From the NCBI GenBank assembly GCA_020073305.1, contig JAIQFK010000006.1, positions 124,001 through 188,000 on the forward strand: DNA of 64,000 bases, in the 5' to 3' direction. The notes beneath the pieces were generated by a model. It did not search any database. It was not told where the DNA came from and worked only from the letters and a program-made list of their open reading frames with translations. This DNA comes from Terriglobia bacterium (GTDB taxonomy: Bacteria; Acidobacteriota; Terriglobia; Bryobacterales; Bryobacteraceae). The position numbers were made by a program, and so were the translations under genes. Positions 44,572-54,117 of the stretch are shown here, piece by piece (position 1 is the first letter of the stretch; each line of letters starts with the position of its first letter).

Positions 44572-46467
44572 TTACCGTCTTTGAAAGTCAGGCGACCCGA
44601 GCATCAGGCCGGCGATAACCAGCGGCTTCGGCACCTGTTGCGCGGGCAGTAAGCGTGGCGCGCCCTGGCGTTTCGCGGCGCCTTCCGCAGAGCCGTCGTC
44701 CGGTTTCGCCTGAAGCCCGGCCTCGATCGCCGCGCGCGCCTGGTCGGAAAGATCCGTCAGCATGAGTGCCCGCGCAAACTGGCCGGTGTCCTGCAAATCG
44801 CCAAAACGCGATGGATCCACCTTCACGCCAGGAATCCGGTTCGCCGCAAGCGCGATGGCAAAATTCATGCGCGCCAGCAACGCCGCCGAATTTACCCACT
44901 CGGCTCCGGCGTTCGTGTAGCCTGTCGGCTCCGCCTTGCGGTAGAGCGGTTGGCCGAGCTGCGCGAGTTGCTGGCTGAGCGCGAAGCTGAAATCCACCTC
45001 GGCGCCGAGCGCGCGCACCGCGCTCGCCAGCATTTCGAGCGGCGATTTCAACTTGGCCCGGTACGCGCCTTTGGACCAGAACTCCGGCGCATTGAACAGG
45101 GTCTCCATCACGGCCCGGAGGTCGCCGTCTTTGCGCAGGAACGTTTGCGCCATTTTGTCGATCAGCGTGGGCGGCGGATTATCGGCCACGAACCGCATCG
45201 CGAGCTTTTTCGAAATGAACCGCGCGGTGGAGCGGTGATGCGCCAGGATATCCAGCACCTTCAGGCCGTCCTGGATACCGCCGCCGGCTGGAATCTTGTG
45301 GCCGAGAACTAGCTTCGCGCCGTTGTCGTGGAGGCGCTCGCGAAATTCGAAGGACGCTCCTTCGCGCGGAGCACGGATGCTCCAGCCGGTGAAGCAGCGC
45401 GCCACTTCCGTGACGTCGCCCTGCGTGTAGCCGCCATCCACGCCCAGCGTGTGCAGTTCCATCAGCTCGCGCGCGTAATTTTCATTCAGGCCCCGCGGAC
45501 GATTCGCCTGCGCGCCGCGCCGCGCCGTGATCGGCGCTACGTTGGGACCCACCGACTGGAAATTGTCCAGGTAGAAGAGCATCGCAGGGCTTTCCGCCGT
45601 GGCGATGAGCAGGTCTTTGAACTTTCCCAGCACGTGCGGCCGGATCACGTCACGCTCGTAGGAGGTCACCAGAAACCGGTCGGCGCCTTTGTCCAGGAAA
45701 ACGTTGAAGTGGTTGTACCAGAAGTCGGTCAAGACTTCTTCGAGTTGCCGGTGGCCGTAGATGGCGCGCAGCAACTTGCCTTCAACCAGGTCCTGCGTGA
45801 TCACGGCTTGCGGGCCAGCCGACTTCTGAATCTTTCGCCGCAGTTCGGGCGGCGCCACGCTGAACAAGCCGATCCGCGCGCCCGGCGGCATGGCTTCGAG
45901 CACTTCGTCTCTCTGTTCGTCGAGGAGAGAATCAAACACTCTGAGCTTTTCCTGCGGGGCTCCGCGGCGCAGCGCACGCTGTTGCTCTTCGGTCAGCCCG
46001 GCGTTCTCGAGCGTAGGCGCTTCGTCGCCGCTCTGGCCCTGCTTGTTCTTGATCCGCCGCGCGGCTCTTTCGACCATCATGCGCTGGTCGGGATCGCGCG
46101 GATACGGCACTTTGCCCTCAACCATCGCTTTGATCAATTGTGGCGGCGGGTAATTGCGCACCAGTTCCACGGGAGTCATACGCAAGGTATCGAGGGGCGC
46201 CAGTTTCTCCTCGAGCAGCGGATTGCCGGCGATTCGGCTCGGGTGCAGTTGGAGTGCGATCCACTTCTTGAGGCCCATTCTCTTGAGGTCCTCAAAGTCG
46301 CCCGGCCGCGGTCCGAACGTAAGGCGGTTCAATGCGTGAACGATTTTCTGATCGCTAGAAAGCGAAGAGGAGAATGGAGACGACGTTTTCTTCGCGTGCA
46401 GCGATAAGCCGGCTACGAACAGCAAGGCCGCAGTCAGCGCGTAGTACGCCCCTCGACGCATAGGCAC
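44572..46467 (-). CDS. DUF1800 protein
   Basis: 631 residues with a hydrophobic signal (YYALTAALLFVAGLSLHA). DUF1800 is recognised by HALNRLTFGPRPGDFEDLKRMGLKKWIALQLHPS, FWYNHFNVFLDKG, NENYARELMELHTLGVDGGYTQGDVTEVARCFTGW and LAMRFVADNPP. Exported; biochemical role unknown. A charged insert at ~130-210 (RRIKNKQGQSGDEAPTLE) seems specific to this protein. It is the upstream partner of the DUF1501 gene. Confidence 0.9.
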   Translation of the reverse strand: MPMRRGAYYALTAALLFVAGLSLHAKKTSSPFSSSLSSDQKIVHALNRLTFGPRPGDFEDLKRMGLKKWIALQLHPSRIAGNPLLEEKLAPLDTLRMTPVELVRNYPPPQLIKAMVEGKVPYPRDPDQRMMVERAARRIKNKQGQSGDEAPTLENAGLTEEQQRALRRGAPQEKLRVFDSLLDEQRDEVLEAMPPGARIGLFSVAPPELRRKIQKSAGPQAVITQDLVEGKLLRAIYGHRQLEEVLTDFWYNHFNVFLDKGADRFLVTSYERDVIRPHVLGKFKDLLIATAESPAMLFYLDNFQSVGPNVAPITARRGAQANRPRGLNENYARELMELHTLGVDGGYTQGDVTEVARCFTGWSIRAPREGASFEFRERLHDNGAKLVLGHKIPAGGGIQDGLKVLDILAHHRSTARFISKKLAMRFVADNPPPTLIDKMAQTFLRKDGDLRAVMETLFNAPEFWSKGAYRAKLKSPLEMLASAVRALGAEVDFSFALSQQLAQLGQPLYRKAEPTGYTNAGAEWVNSAALLARMNFAIALAANRIPGVKVDPSRFGDLQDTGQFARALMLTDLSDQARAAIEAGLQAKPDDGSAEGAAKRQGAPRLLPAQQVPKPLVIAGLMLGSPDFQRR

Positions 46468-46634
46468 ATTATCCTAAACGCGGCTGGAGAAAAAGAGTTG
46501 CGGTTGGATAACAAAATTCAGCCGCGAATGGACGCGAATAGAGAGTCACGACGGTGCGTTGCCGCACTGATGCTAGCACGGGAACGCCAGGCGAAAGCCC
46601 GGCGGCAGCCAGGAATGGCTGGCCCCACGCCCTC

Positions 46635-47591
46635 TCAGCTCTTCAGCCGTAGAAAGAACCAGATGAGGCCCACGGCGAGCAGGGCCGACGCGGAAACCTG
46701 CACCGGCTTGAGCGACGCGGCGACGCGGCCGATGCGCGTGAACAGGAAAGCGAACAGGGACAGCAACGCGACTTCGGCCAGAGCCGCGCCGGCAAGGACG
46801 AATCCGGGACCGTATCCGGTGGTCTGTAGAAACAGCAGAAAGTAGAGGCCATGGAAAGCGCCGAGCAGGCCCGCGATGGCCCATCGCCCGCCGGCCCTCG
46901 GCAGCATCAGAATCTCGACCGCGAGATACGCCAGCGTCAGGGCGGCCGCGGCTTCGACGAAACGAGACGGCGGCTGCCAGCGCGTGAACGGCACCAGCAG
47001 CACGGAAGCAACTTGCCCGGCGATGAACATCGCGCTGATGGCGAACAGCTCGCGGCGGCTCCTGGCCGCCAGCACCAGGCTCGCCAGGAACAGCACCTGG
47101 ACCAGCCCACCCAGCGCCCGCATGGCGCCTGCACCCAGCTCGGTCACCCGAATTTCAGCGGCAGTCGGCGGACGAAAGCGCAGCGTAGACCTGGGAAACG
47201 AGAAATCGAAAATCGCCTGATCGCGCCGGTCTCCGTTCACGGCGCGCAGCAGATGCACATGATTAGGTACGGTGACCGCGTGGAAGGTGCACTCGACATC
47301 CAGCTTGTCGACAGGCTGCGGAAACTCGTACGCGGCCGTACAGAAGTAAATTCCCTGGCCATGGTCGGCGCTGCAATCCTTCTTGACGAGCTTCGCATCC
47401 GCGCCATCGCTCGAAAAGCGGATGTGATCGAACAGCGCCTGCTCTGAGTTGGCCACGTGGGACATTTCGTAGAGCGGCATGCGCAGCTCGTAATGCGCGC
47501 GACTGCCGTCGATGCGGAGATCGCCGGTGCTCATGCTCATGACGTGAGCGAAGGCGGGTACGGCCAGCAGGCCGAAGAGCAGGCGCGCCAC
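46635..47591 (-). CDS. HupE/UreJ-like membrane protein
   Basis: 318 residues from a GTG. A short signal (LLFGLLAVPAFAHVMSMST) precedes an extracytoplasmic beta-rich domain and then six or seven C-terminal helices (ALGGLVQVLFLASLVLAA, AIAGLLGAFHGLYFLLFLQT). The architecture is that of the HupE/UreJ_2 family, often proposed to be a metal (nickel/cobalt) or oxygen-related transporter. No hydrogenase or urease gene is nearby. The start overlaps the stop of the AI-2E gene by one base (TAGTG). Confidence 0.68.
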   Translation of the reverse strand: MARLLFGLLAVPAFAHVMSMSTGDLRIDGSRAHYELRMPLYEMSHVANSEQALFDHIRFSSDGADAKLVKKDCSADHGQGIYFCTAAYEFPQPVDKLDVECTFHAVTVPNHVHLLRAVNGDRRDQAIFDFSFPRSTLRFRPPTAAEIRVTELGAGAMRALGGLVQVLFLASLVLAARSRRELFAISAMFIAGQVASVLLVPFTRWQPPSRFVEAAAALTLAYLAVEILMLPRAGGRWAIAGLLGAFHGLYFLLFLQTTGYGPGFVLAGAALAEVALLSLFAFLFTRIGRVAASLKPVQVSASALLAVGLIWFFLRLKS

Positions 47592-48640
47592 TAGGTGATC
47601 CGCGAGAGTTCGTGTTCGCGATGCGCCTTTTCAAAGTGTATATAGAGGATGCGCACCAGGGCGAGCACGGGCACGGACAAAAAGGTCCCAGGCACGCCGC
47701 CGAGTTCGCCGCCGGCAAACACGCCGAACATCACCAGCAGCGGATGCAGCTCCATGCCCTCGCTCATCAGCCGCGGCGACAGCACATAATCCTGGAACAG
47801 GCGGTACACGCCCATGAAGACGAGAATCCACACCAGGTGGGTGTAGCCGCTGAACAGCGATACCAGGACGATGGCCGTTGCCGCCGTCAGCGGGCCGATC
47901 ATCGGAATGAATTCGAGCATCCCTGCCATCGCCGCCAGCAGCAGCGCATACGGCACGCGGGTGACGGAAAGGTAGAAGCTGAAAAACGTCAGCGTGAACA
48001 GGCTCAGAATGGTGAGGGCGCGCATGTACTGCGCCAGGAGCACGTTCACTTCTTTGGCGATGTCCTCTACCAGCGCGCGGTGCGGCCCCTCGTCGATCAG
48101 TTCGACCAGCTTCTGCCACATGACGTGTCCGTCTTTGAGGAAGAAGAAACTGAGGATGGGCACGATGATCACCCACACCAGATTTCCGGCGAGGGTCAGA
48201 ACCTTCAAGCCCGCTCGGGGAAGATACGAAACGACATCACCGGCATGCTGGCGAATCTGCGAACGGATGCTCTCCATGATGCCGTCCACGCCGGTTTGCG
48301 GCGGCGCGCTGGGCGACGGTTCCGCTTTGCCCACTAGGTCCGGCAGCCTGGCGATCAGGTTGTTGGCCTCATCCGCGATGCGGGAACCGAGTGCGACGCC
48401 GGCGAACCCGAGAGCTGCGATCAGGAGCAGATATGCAACCACCAGCGCCGGGGTGCGCGTGCGGCTGGTGGGCAGCACACGATCGAGAAGATCGACCAGC
48501 GGCGCGAGCAGGTACGCGAAAAGCAGCGCGAGGATGAACACGAACAGCGCCGTCCGAATCCGGTACAGCGTGATGAGCAGCAGCAGGATGACGGCCGCAG
48601 TCCAGGTGTACTGCGCCGCCCGCCGGTCGAAGCCGAGCAT
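47591..48640 (-). CDS. AI-2E-family transporter (PerM/TqsA-like)
   Basis: 349 residues from the ATG at 48640. Eight-helix pattern and family segments: ILALLFAYLLAPLVDLLDRVLP, IIVPILSFFFLKDGHVMW, LEFIPMIGPLTAATAIVLVSLF, and GMELHPLLVMFGVFAGGELGGVPGTFLSVPVLALVRIL. Members export quorum-signal or ions; the substrate is unknown for most. The upstream extension of the frame is a short repeat, so the ATG at 48640 is used. Confidence 0.87.
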   Translation of the reverse strand: MLGFDRRAAQYTWTAAVILLLLITLYRIRTALFVFILALLFAYLLAPLVDLLDRVLPTSRTRTPALVVAYLLLIAALGFAGVALGSRIADEANNLIARLPDLVGKAEPSPSAPPQTGVDGIMESIRSQIRQHAGDVVSYLPRAGLKVLTLAGNLVWVIIVPILSFFFLKDGHVMWQKLVELIDEGPHRALVEDIAKEVNVLLAQYMRALTILSLFTLTFFSFYLSVTRVPYALLLAAMAGMLEFIPMIGPLTAATAIVLVSLFSGYTHLVWILVFMGVYRLFQDYVLSPRLMSEGMELHPLLVMFGVFAGGELGGVPGTFLSVPVLALVRILYIHFEKAHREHELSRIT

Positions 48641-48654
48641 GGCCCCATCATAGT

Positions 48655-48675
48655 AGGTGCCAGGTGCCAGGTGCC
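48655..48675. repeat. AGGTGCC tandem repeat
   Basis: Three perfect tandem copies of AGGTGCC directly upstream of the AI-2E gene, followed by a degenerate fourth. Same heptamer family as the tract at 18745-18815 (AGGTGTC/AGGTTTT on the other strand). Confidence 0.85.
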
Positions 48676-48730
48676 AGGGGAAGCTAACCTGCTGGCATCT
48701 GGGGCGTCTAAGCGGCATGCATCCTCTGGT

Positions 48731-48952
48731 TCAGGATCTTCGGTTGGTCTCGAACCCGGGATTTTCGCGCAGCATCACTCGAACCGGGATCGAGACCGCG
48801 GCCACGATTTCCTTCACCAGCGAAAGGAGCGGGGTGAGGCCGCCGGCTTCGAGAGCGCGAACGATTTCCAGCCTGCCTGCGCCGCCGCGCTCCGCCGCTA
48901 CCGCGTCGGCGACCGAGCAGGCAATGACCTCGAGAAGCGGCACGCCGGGCAT
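48731..48952 (-). pseudogene. cutC: 3'-truncated cutC (N-terminal third only)
   Basis: 73 residues from the ATG at 48952. LLEVIACSVADAVAAERGGAGRLE and ALEAGGLTPLLSLVKEIV, then IPVRVMLRENPGFE are the first strands of the CutC TIM barrel. CutC normally has ~240 residues; here the frame stops at NRRS and what follows is unrelated sequence and a tandem repeat. The rest of the barrel, with the C-terminal copper-proposed residues, is gone. It directly follows the CorC-like gene (1-bp gap), so the gene was probably once the downstream gene of that operon. Confidence 0.85.
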
Positions 48953-48953
48953 G

Positions 48954-50285
48954 TTACGCGATCTTCTCCACGCGAACCTTGGCAATGCGGTTACGATCCA
49001 TCTCGATAACCGTGAAGCGGCGGTCTTTGTAGTCCACGGTTTCGCCGGCAGCGGGAATTTTGCCGAACTTCATCAGAAGAAATCCGGCTACGGTCTCGAA
49101 GCCGCCGTCGCCCGGCAGCTCGATTCCGTACTGCGTCTCGAGATCGCGAATCTTGGCGGTGCCGTCCAGGTCCAGTTCGTCGGCCGGTGCGGCGGGCTTT
49201 TCGCTCTTCAGGTCATACTCGTCGGCGATTTCACCGACGATCTGCTCGAGCACATCTTCGACGGTGACGAGCCCGACGATAGTGCCGAACTCGTCGACTA
49301 CCATGGCCATGTGCGAGCTTCCCTGTTGAAATTCCGCCAGCATCTGGGATAGCGGCTTGGTTTCCGGAACCACCATGTGCTTGCGCATGAGCCGGCGGAG
49401 ACGAAACACGCGCGGCGGGCGGCCGGCGCGTATGGCAGCGCGCCGTTCTTCCCAAACCGGCAGCAGGTCCTTGTAATGGAGGATGCCGACGATCTGTTCG
49501 GGCTGATCTTCGTGCACGGGAAGGCGTGAGTGCTGCTGTTCGATCATGGTGGTGAGCACCTGGTCCAGAGTGGCGTCGACCGGCACCGAAGCGATGTCGT
49601 TGCGCGGAACCATGATCTCGCGAACCGAGAGGGTGTTGAGATCGAGGACGCGATGGATGATGTCTTCCTGCATTTGGGGAAGGTGGCCGAGGCCGCGGCT
49701 GGAGCTGACGATCAATTTCAACTCCTCGGCCGAGTGCCCGCCGCCGCGTTCGCCGGAACCAACGCGCAGGGCTTGGGTGATGGCCGCGGTCGATTTTTCG
49801 ATGGCCCAGATGAAAGGCGACGAAATGCGATAGAAGATCAACAGAGCCGGCGCCACGACTACGGCCAGCCGGTCGGCGCGGTCGATGGCCAGGTTCTTGG
49901 GAACCACCTCGCCGATCACCACGTGAAAATACGTCATGACCAGAAAGGCCAGCACGAAACTCGCGCCGTGCAACAGCTTCACCGTAACGGGCGTGATGGC
50001 GGGCTCAAAGATCGCGACAATCATCGAGTAGAGCGTATCCTCGCCAGCCCAGCCGAGGCCGAGGCTGGCGAGGGTCACGCCGATCTGCGTGACGGAAAGC
50101 AGGCGCTCGGGATTCGCCAGCAGACTGAGCGCGGCCTGGGCGCCGGCTTGGCCTTCTTCGGCGAGTTCCTTCAGCCGCGACTCGCGAACCGAGATGAGGG
50201 CCACTTCCGCAGCCGCAAAGAACGCGTTGATTCCGAGGATCAGCAGCAGGAGAAGAATGCGAAAGCCGTAATGCGATTCGGTCAT
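48954..50285 (-). CDS. CNNM/CorC-type transporter with CBS pair
   Basis: 443 residues from the ATG at 50285. DUF21/CNNM membrane domain with four helices (LILGINAFFAAAEVALISVRESRL), two CBS domains (~210-325; VREIMVPRNDIASVPVDATLDQVL, HMAMVVDEFGTIVGLVTVEDVLEQIVG), and a C-terminal CorC/HlyC domain. Proteins of this type act in Mg2+/Co2+ efflux or sensing with nucleotide binding at CBS. The frame extends upstream to 50381 but the family start is at 50285. Divergent from the penicillin-acylase gene. Confidence 0.9.
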   Translation of the reverse strand: MTESHYGFRILLLLLILGINAFFAAAEVALISVRESRLKELAEEGQAGAQAALSLLANPERLLSVTQIGVTLASLGLGWAGEDTLYSMIVAIFEPAITPVTVKLLHGASFVLAFLVMTYFHVVIGEVVPKNLAIDRADRLAVVVAPALLIFYRISSPFIWAIEKSTAAITQALRVGSGERGGGHSAEELKLIVSSSRGLGHLPQMQEDIIHRVLDLNTLSVREIMVPRNDIASVPVDATLDQVLTTMIEQQHSRLPVHEDQPEQIVGILHYKDLLPVWEERRAAIRAGRPPRVFRLRRLMRKHMVVPETKPLSQMLAEFQQGSSHMAMVVDEFGTIVGLVTVEDVLEQIVGEIADEYDLKSEKPAAPADELDLDGTAKIRDLETQYGIELPGDGGFETVAGFLLMKFGKIPAAGETVDYKDRRFTVIEMDRNRIAKVRVEKIA

Positions 50286-50340
50286 ACAGCGATGGGGATT
50301 CCCGGCAGGATTCGATGACTTTTCAGTACAATTCCTTTCA

Positions 50341-52587
50341 GTGCGCCTGACGCGGCTTCTCAAATATATCAACACAGCCATTGGCGTTCTGGCCCTGGTT
50401 GTGGTGTTTGGGATCTATTGGATTGCCTGGCGGCCGCTGCCGCAAACTTCCGGGACGATCCGGGCGCGCGTTGCGCAGAAGGTCACGGTTTCGTTCGACA
50501 GTCTGGGCGAGCCGCATATCAAGGCCGCCAACCAGGATGATCTGCTGTTCGCGCAAGGCTATCTGACGGCGCAGGAGCGCATGTGGCAGATGGACGGTCT
50601 GCGCCGGCTGGCGGCAGGCGATCTTTCGGAGATCGTTGGCGCGGCGGCGCTGGCGTCCGACCGGGAGGCGCGATGGCTGCGATTGCGCCGGCTCGCCGAG
50701 GATGCCTATGTGACCCTGCCACCCGAGGATCGCACCGCGCTCGAGGCCTACGCGCGCGGTGTGAACGCCTACCTGGCGGATCACCGCGGCCGGCTGCCGC
50801 TCGAATTCACGTTGCTGGGATACCAGCCGCGGCCGTGGGGCGCGGTCGACAGCATTCTGATCGGGCTGCACATGTATCGCGATCTCACGACCTCGTACCC
50901 GGATGAAATTCTCAAGCAGAAAATGCTGGAGGGCGGTGACCCGGCCAAAGTGAACTTTCTGTTTCCGGCGCGCACCGGCCTCGAACTGCCGCCGGGCGCT
51001 CTGCTCCCGATGGGCGCGGAACTGCATCCCGGCTCCAACGCGTGGGCGATTGCCGGATCGCATACGGCGTCGGGGAAACCGATGGTGTCGAGTGATATGC
51101 ACCTGGAGTTCTCCATCCCCGGCATATGGTACCTCGTGCATCTCGAGGCACCCGGCTTGAACGCCGCCGGCGTGTCGCTTCCGGGCACGCCGGGCGTGAT
51201 TGTGGGCCACAACGATCGCCTGGCGTGGGGCGTGACCAATCTGCATTTCGACGTCCAGGATCTGTACATCGAAAAGTTCGAGGACCGCACGGGCCGCTTC
51301 GAGTTTCGCGGAAAGGTGCTCCAGGCGCGTCCGGAACGCGAAGTGATCCGGGTGAGAAGTGCCAGGCCGGTCGAGCTGATCAACTGGATGACGGTGCATG
51401 GTCCCATTCGGGCTGAAGGCAAATTGCGGCTGGCCCTGCGATGGACGGCGGCGGTGCCGGCGATGTTTCAATTTCCGTTTGTAGAGCTGGATCGCGCACG
51501 TAACTGGCAGGAGTTCACGAAAGCGATCCGGCGATTTCCGGGCCCCGGCCAGAATTTTGTGTACGCCGATGTGGACGGCAACATTGGATACCATGCCGCG
51601 GGCAAGCTGCCCATACGCAAAGGCTATTCCGGAGACGTCCCCGTGGATGGGGCCTCCGGAGATTTCGAATGGCAGGGCTTCATCCCGTTCGAACAATTGC
51701 CGGCATCGTTCAATCCTCCCGATGGGCTGATCGTCACCGCTAACCAGAATCCCTTCCCATCTGATTATCCATATCCTGTCAATGGCAATTTTGCGTCGCA
51801 CTACCGCTCCCGGCAGATCCGGAACATGCTGTCCGGCCGGAACGGGCTGCGGCCGGAAGACGCGCTGGCCGTGCAGAAGGACGTGTACTCGGCCTTCAGC
51901 CATTATCTTGCGCAAAGGCTGGTGCGGGCGTACGAGCGGCAGGGCAAGGGCCGCGCAGATCTCGCGGATGCGGTCGCGCTACTGCGTGCATGGAACGGCC
52001 AGATGGATAAGGACCGGCCGGAACCGCTGATGGTCTCACTGGCTTATGAGCATTTCCGGAGAGCCATGGCGGAGGCGGCGTCACCGGGCAAGGGTGCGGT
52101 CTACCAACTCCAAATGGCGCCCGCAGTCATGGAAAACCTGCTGCGCGCGCAGCCTGCGGGGTGGTTCCGCGATTACGATGAGGCTCTGTTGCAGAGCTTC
52201 GCGGATGCCGTGGAAGAGGGCCGCCGCATGCAAGGGAATGACGTGAGGAAGTGGATTTACGGGGAGTATCTGAACCTAGTGATCGCGCATCCGATAGGCC
52301 ACCGCCTGCCCTTGCTTGCCCGGTATTTCGATGTAGGACCGATTGCGATGAGCGGCTCGTCGACTTCGGTCAAGCAGACTACGCGGCGGCTGGGACCTTC
52401 GGAACGCATGAATGCGGATCTGGGCGACTGGGAACGCTCGCTGATGAATCTGCCCATCGGTGAATCGGGGCACGTGCTTTCGCGCCATTACAAGGACCAG
52501 TGGGACGCCTACTACAACGGGACGAGCTTTCCCATGCAGTTTCGGAAGGTGGATGTGAAGAGCGTGCTGGAGTTTGTGCCGGAGTGA
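50341..52587 (+). CDS. penicillin-acylase-family Ntn-hydrolase
   Basis: 748 residues from a GTG at 50341. An N-terminal anchor (AIGVLALVVVFGIYWIAW) replaces the usual cleavable signal. The alpha subunit occupies ~40-230. The autocatalytic nucleophile is Ser232 in HPGSNAWAIAGSHTASG, with the beta-subunit Asn in VSLPGTPGVIVGHNDRLAWG. It hydrolyses amides; natural substrates may include N-acyl homoserine lactones or acyl-amino acids. Some residues in the spacer peptide are short. Monocistronic, divergent from the CorC gene (55 bp). Confidence 0.88.
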   Translation: MRLTRLLKYINTAIGVLALVVVFGIYWIAWRPLPQTSGTIRARVAQKVTVSFDSLGEPHIKAANQDDLLFAQGYLTAQERMWQMDGLRRLAAGDLSEIVGAAALASDREARWLRLRRLAEDAYVTLPPEDRTALEAYARGVNAYLADHRGRLPLEFTLLGYQPRPWGAVDSILIGLHMYRDLTTSYPDEILKQKMLEGGDPAKVNFLFPARTGLELPPGALLPMGAELHPGSNAWAIAGSHTASGKPMVSSDMHLEFSIPGIWYLVHLEAPGLNAAGVSLPGTPGVIVGHNDRLAWGVTNLHFDVQDLYIEKFEDRTGRFEFRGKVLQARPEREVIRVRSARPVELINWMTVHGPIRAEGKLRLALRWTAAVPAMFQFPFVELDRARNWQEFTKAIRRFPGPGQNFVYADVDGNIGYHAAGKLPIRKGYSGDVPVDGASGDFEWQGFIPFEQLPASFNPPDGLIVTANQNPFPSDYPYPVNGNFASHYRSRQIRNMLSGRNGLRPEDALAVQKDVYSAFSHYLAQRLVRAYERQGKGRADLADAVALLRAWNGQMDKDRPEPLMVSLAYEHFRRAMAEAASPGKGAVYQLQMAPAVMENLLRAQPAGWFRDYDEALLQSFADAVEEGRRMQGNDVRKWIYGEYLNLVIAHPIGHRLPLLARYFDVGPIAMSGSSTSVKQTTRRLGPSERMNADLGDWERSLMNLPIGESGHVLSRHYKDQWDAYYNGTSFPMQFRKVDVKSVLEFVPE

Positions 52588-52596
52588 GGGAGGAAC

Positions 52597-52678
52597 GGGG
52601 ACAGGCACCACTGTCCACGACGAGCGGTTCGACGGGTTCGCAAGCTCTTCGGGTTAGGGACAGTGGAGCCAGTCCCCG
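52597..52678 (-). repeat. two-hairpin intergenic repeat, copy 5
   Basis: GGGGACAGGCACCACTGTCC at the left, GGGACAGTGGAGCCAGTCCC at the right. It lies between convergent genes (penicillin acylase and MFS) and ends 2 bp before the MFS stop codon. Confidence 0.88.
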
Positions 52679-52679
52679 T

Positions 52680-53951
52680 TCAGCGCCACAGGCGCATTGC
52701 CCAGAACCAGACGAGTGCGGGAACCAGCATCGCCACTCCGGTGGCGCAGGCGACGGTGCGGACATCGATTCCGCGGTCGATGAGTGTGCTGGCTAAGGCG
52801 CCGGACGCCGCGATCATCAGCATGAAGATGCCGAGGTCAGCGGCGAAGACGCGACCGCGGAATTTGTCATCGGAGTAGCGCTGCAACAGTGTGGTGGAAA
52901 ACACCCATACCACCGACGATCCGCCGTGCGCGGCCACGACCGCGGCGCAGGCCAGCGCCAGGTTCGGAGCGCCGGCCAGTGCGATATATCCGATGCCGCC
53001 GGCGAGGAACCCAACGAGAATGCCCGCGCGCATGCGGGAACCGCGATTGCCGGCCCACCGGGATGCCGAAAGCGGGCCGAAGAATGCGCCGACTCCGCGC
53101 GCGCCCATGAGCAGGCTCATGCCGAGGACGGCGCTGCGTGAGGCGTCGAGCGCTCCCACGTGCACGGGAAACACGCGTTCGCCCAGGATGGGAAAGATCA
53201 CCCAGTTGGCTCCCATGATGCCGATGCCTGCTTTCAATAAGACAGTGGCGAGCAGTCGCCGGTCAGAGCGAATGTAGCGGACGCCTTCAGCCACGGGCGA
53301 GAAGTCCACCAACTCGCGAGCGTGAAACGGAGTGGGGCCTGCGGCGTGGGGCTCGTCAAAGTGCATGCCGCGGATCAACAACGCGGAAACCAGGAACGAG
53401 AGCGAGTTGAGAATGAAAACGGCATCGTGCCCTAGCCACACGGCAACCAACCCGCCGAGGGCGGAGCCAAGGGCGAAATTCACCGACCAGGTGATGGATG
53501 ACACCGTATTGGCAGTCAACACGTGCTCATCGCCCACCACGCTGGGGATCACGGCACTGCGCGCGGGTTCGAAGAATCCATACATCACCGTTTCGAAGAA
53601 CAGAAGGGGATAGACCAGCCAGACCATTTGCGGGGAGCGCACCAGCATCATGCACGCCACGATGACCATGCGGACGAGATCGGCGGCGATCATGACGTGC
53701 TTGCGACGGATGCGGTCATTCAGAACGCCCGCGGTGGGACCGACCAGAGTGGACGGGAGCACTTGAAAGACCAAGGCCAGGCCGACGGACTGGGCTCTGC
53801 CAGTGAATTGCAGCAGCAGGCTGTAAATGGAGAGGATGTAGAACCAGTCGCCCATCTCGCTGACGATCTGCGCGAGCCAGAGGCGGCGGAAGTTGCGGTT
53901 GTCGCGGAGCAGACGCCAGTAGGCGGCGAGAGAAGGGGCGGGAGAACTCAT
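52680..53951 (-). CDS. MFS transporter (enterobactin/drug-exporter-like)
   Basis: 423 residues from the ATG at 53951. About twelve hydrophobic segments with the MFS loop motif GPTAGVLNDRIRRKHVMI between helices 2 and 3, and the helix-4/5 signature RSAVIPSVVGDEHVLTANTV, typical of the DHA3/EntS-like exporters. It would export a small molecule with proton antiport. A longer upstream frame is the two-hairpin repeat. The stop is at the edge of repeat copy 5. Confidence 0.84.
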   Translation of the reverse strand: MSSPAPSLAAYWRLLRDNRNFRRLWLAQIVSEMGDWFYILSIYSLLLQFTGRAQSVGLALVFQVLPSTLVGPTAGVLNDRIRRKHVMIAADLVRMVIVACMMLVRSPQMVWLVYPLLFFETVMYGFFEPARSAVIPSVVGDEHVLTANTVSSITWSVNFALGSALGGLVAVWLGHDAVFILNSLSFLVSALLIRGMHFDEPHAAGPTPFHARELVDFSPVAEGVRYIRSDRRLLATVLLKAGIGIMGANWVIFPILGERVFPVHVGALDASRSAVLGMSLLMGARGVGAFFGPLSASRWAGNRGSRMRAGILVGFLAGGIGYIALAGAPNLALACAAVVAAHGGSSVVWVFSTTLLQRYSDDKFRGRVFAADLGIFMLMIAASGALASTLIDRGIDVRTVACATGVAMLVPALVWFWAMRLWR

Positions 53952-53960
53952 GACGGAGGT

Positions 53961-54020
53961 GGGGACAGGCACCACTGTCCACGGCGGACGCTCTGGTCGG
54001 CGGCGAGTGTTTGGATTGGA
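53961..54020 (-). repeat. two-hairpin intergenic repeat, copy 6 (partial)
   Basis: Left end GGGGACAGGCACCACTGTCC and the middle are present, but the right end is missing: the sequence breaks off after TGTTTGGATT and another copy begins 10 bp later. It lies in the leader of the MFS gene. Confidence 0.8.
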
Positions 54021-54029
54021 GGAAAAACG

Positions 54030-54117
54030 GTGACAGGCACCACCGTCCACGCGCCAACGGAGCTGGACAATGTGATTCGAGGTGTCACTCGGCTTGGGAC
54101 GGTGGAGCCAGTCCCCG
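54030..54117 (-). repeat. two-hairpin intergenic repeat, copy 7
   Basis: Left end GTGACAGGCACCACCGTCCA, right end GGGACGGTGGAGCCAGTCCC; both ends carry a matching T-to-C change (CCGTCC and GGACGG), a compensatory pair. Its right end overlaps the last codons of trpS. Confidence 0.85.

Noticed and set aside
50338-51915. 525-residue open frame antisense to the penicillin acylase
   Set aside because: Shadow frame; the plus strand carries the Ntn-hydrolase motifs.
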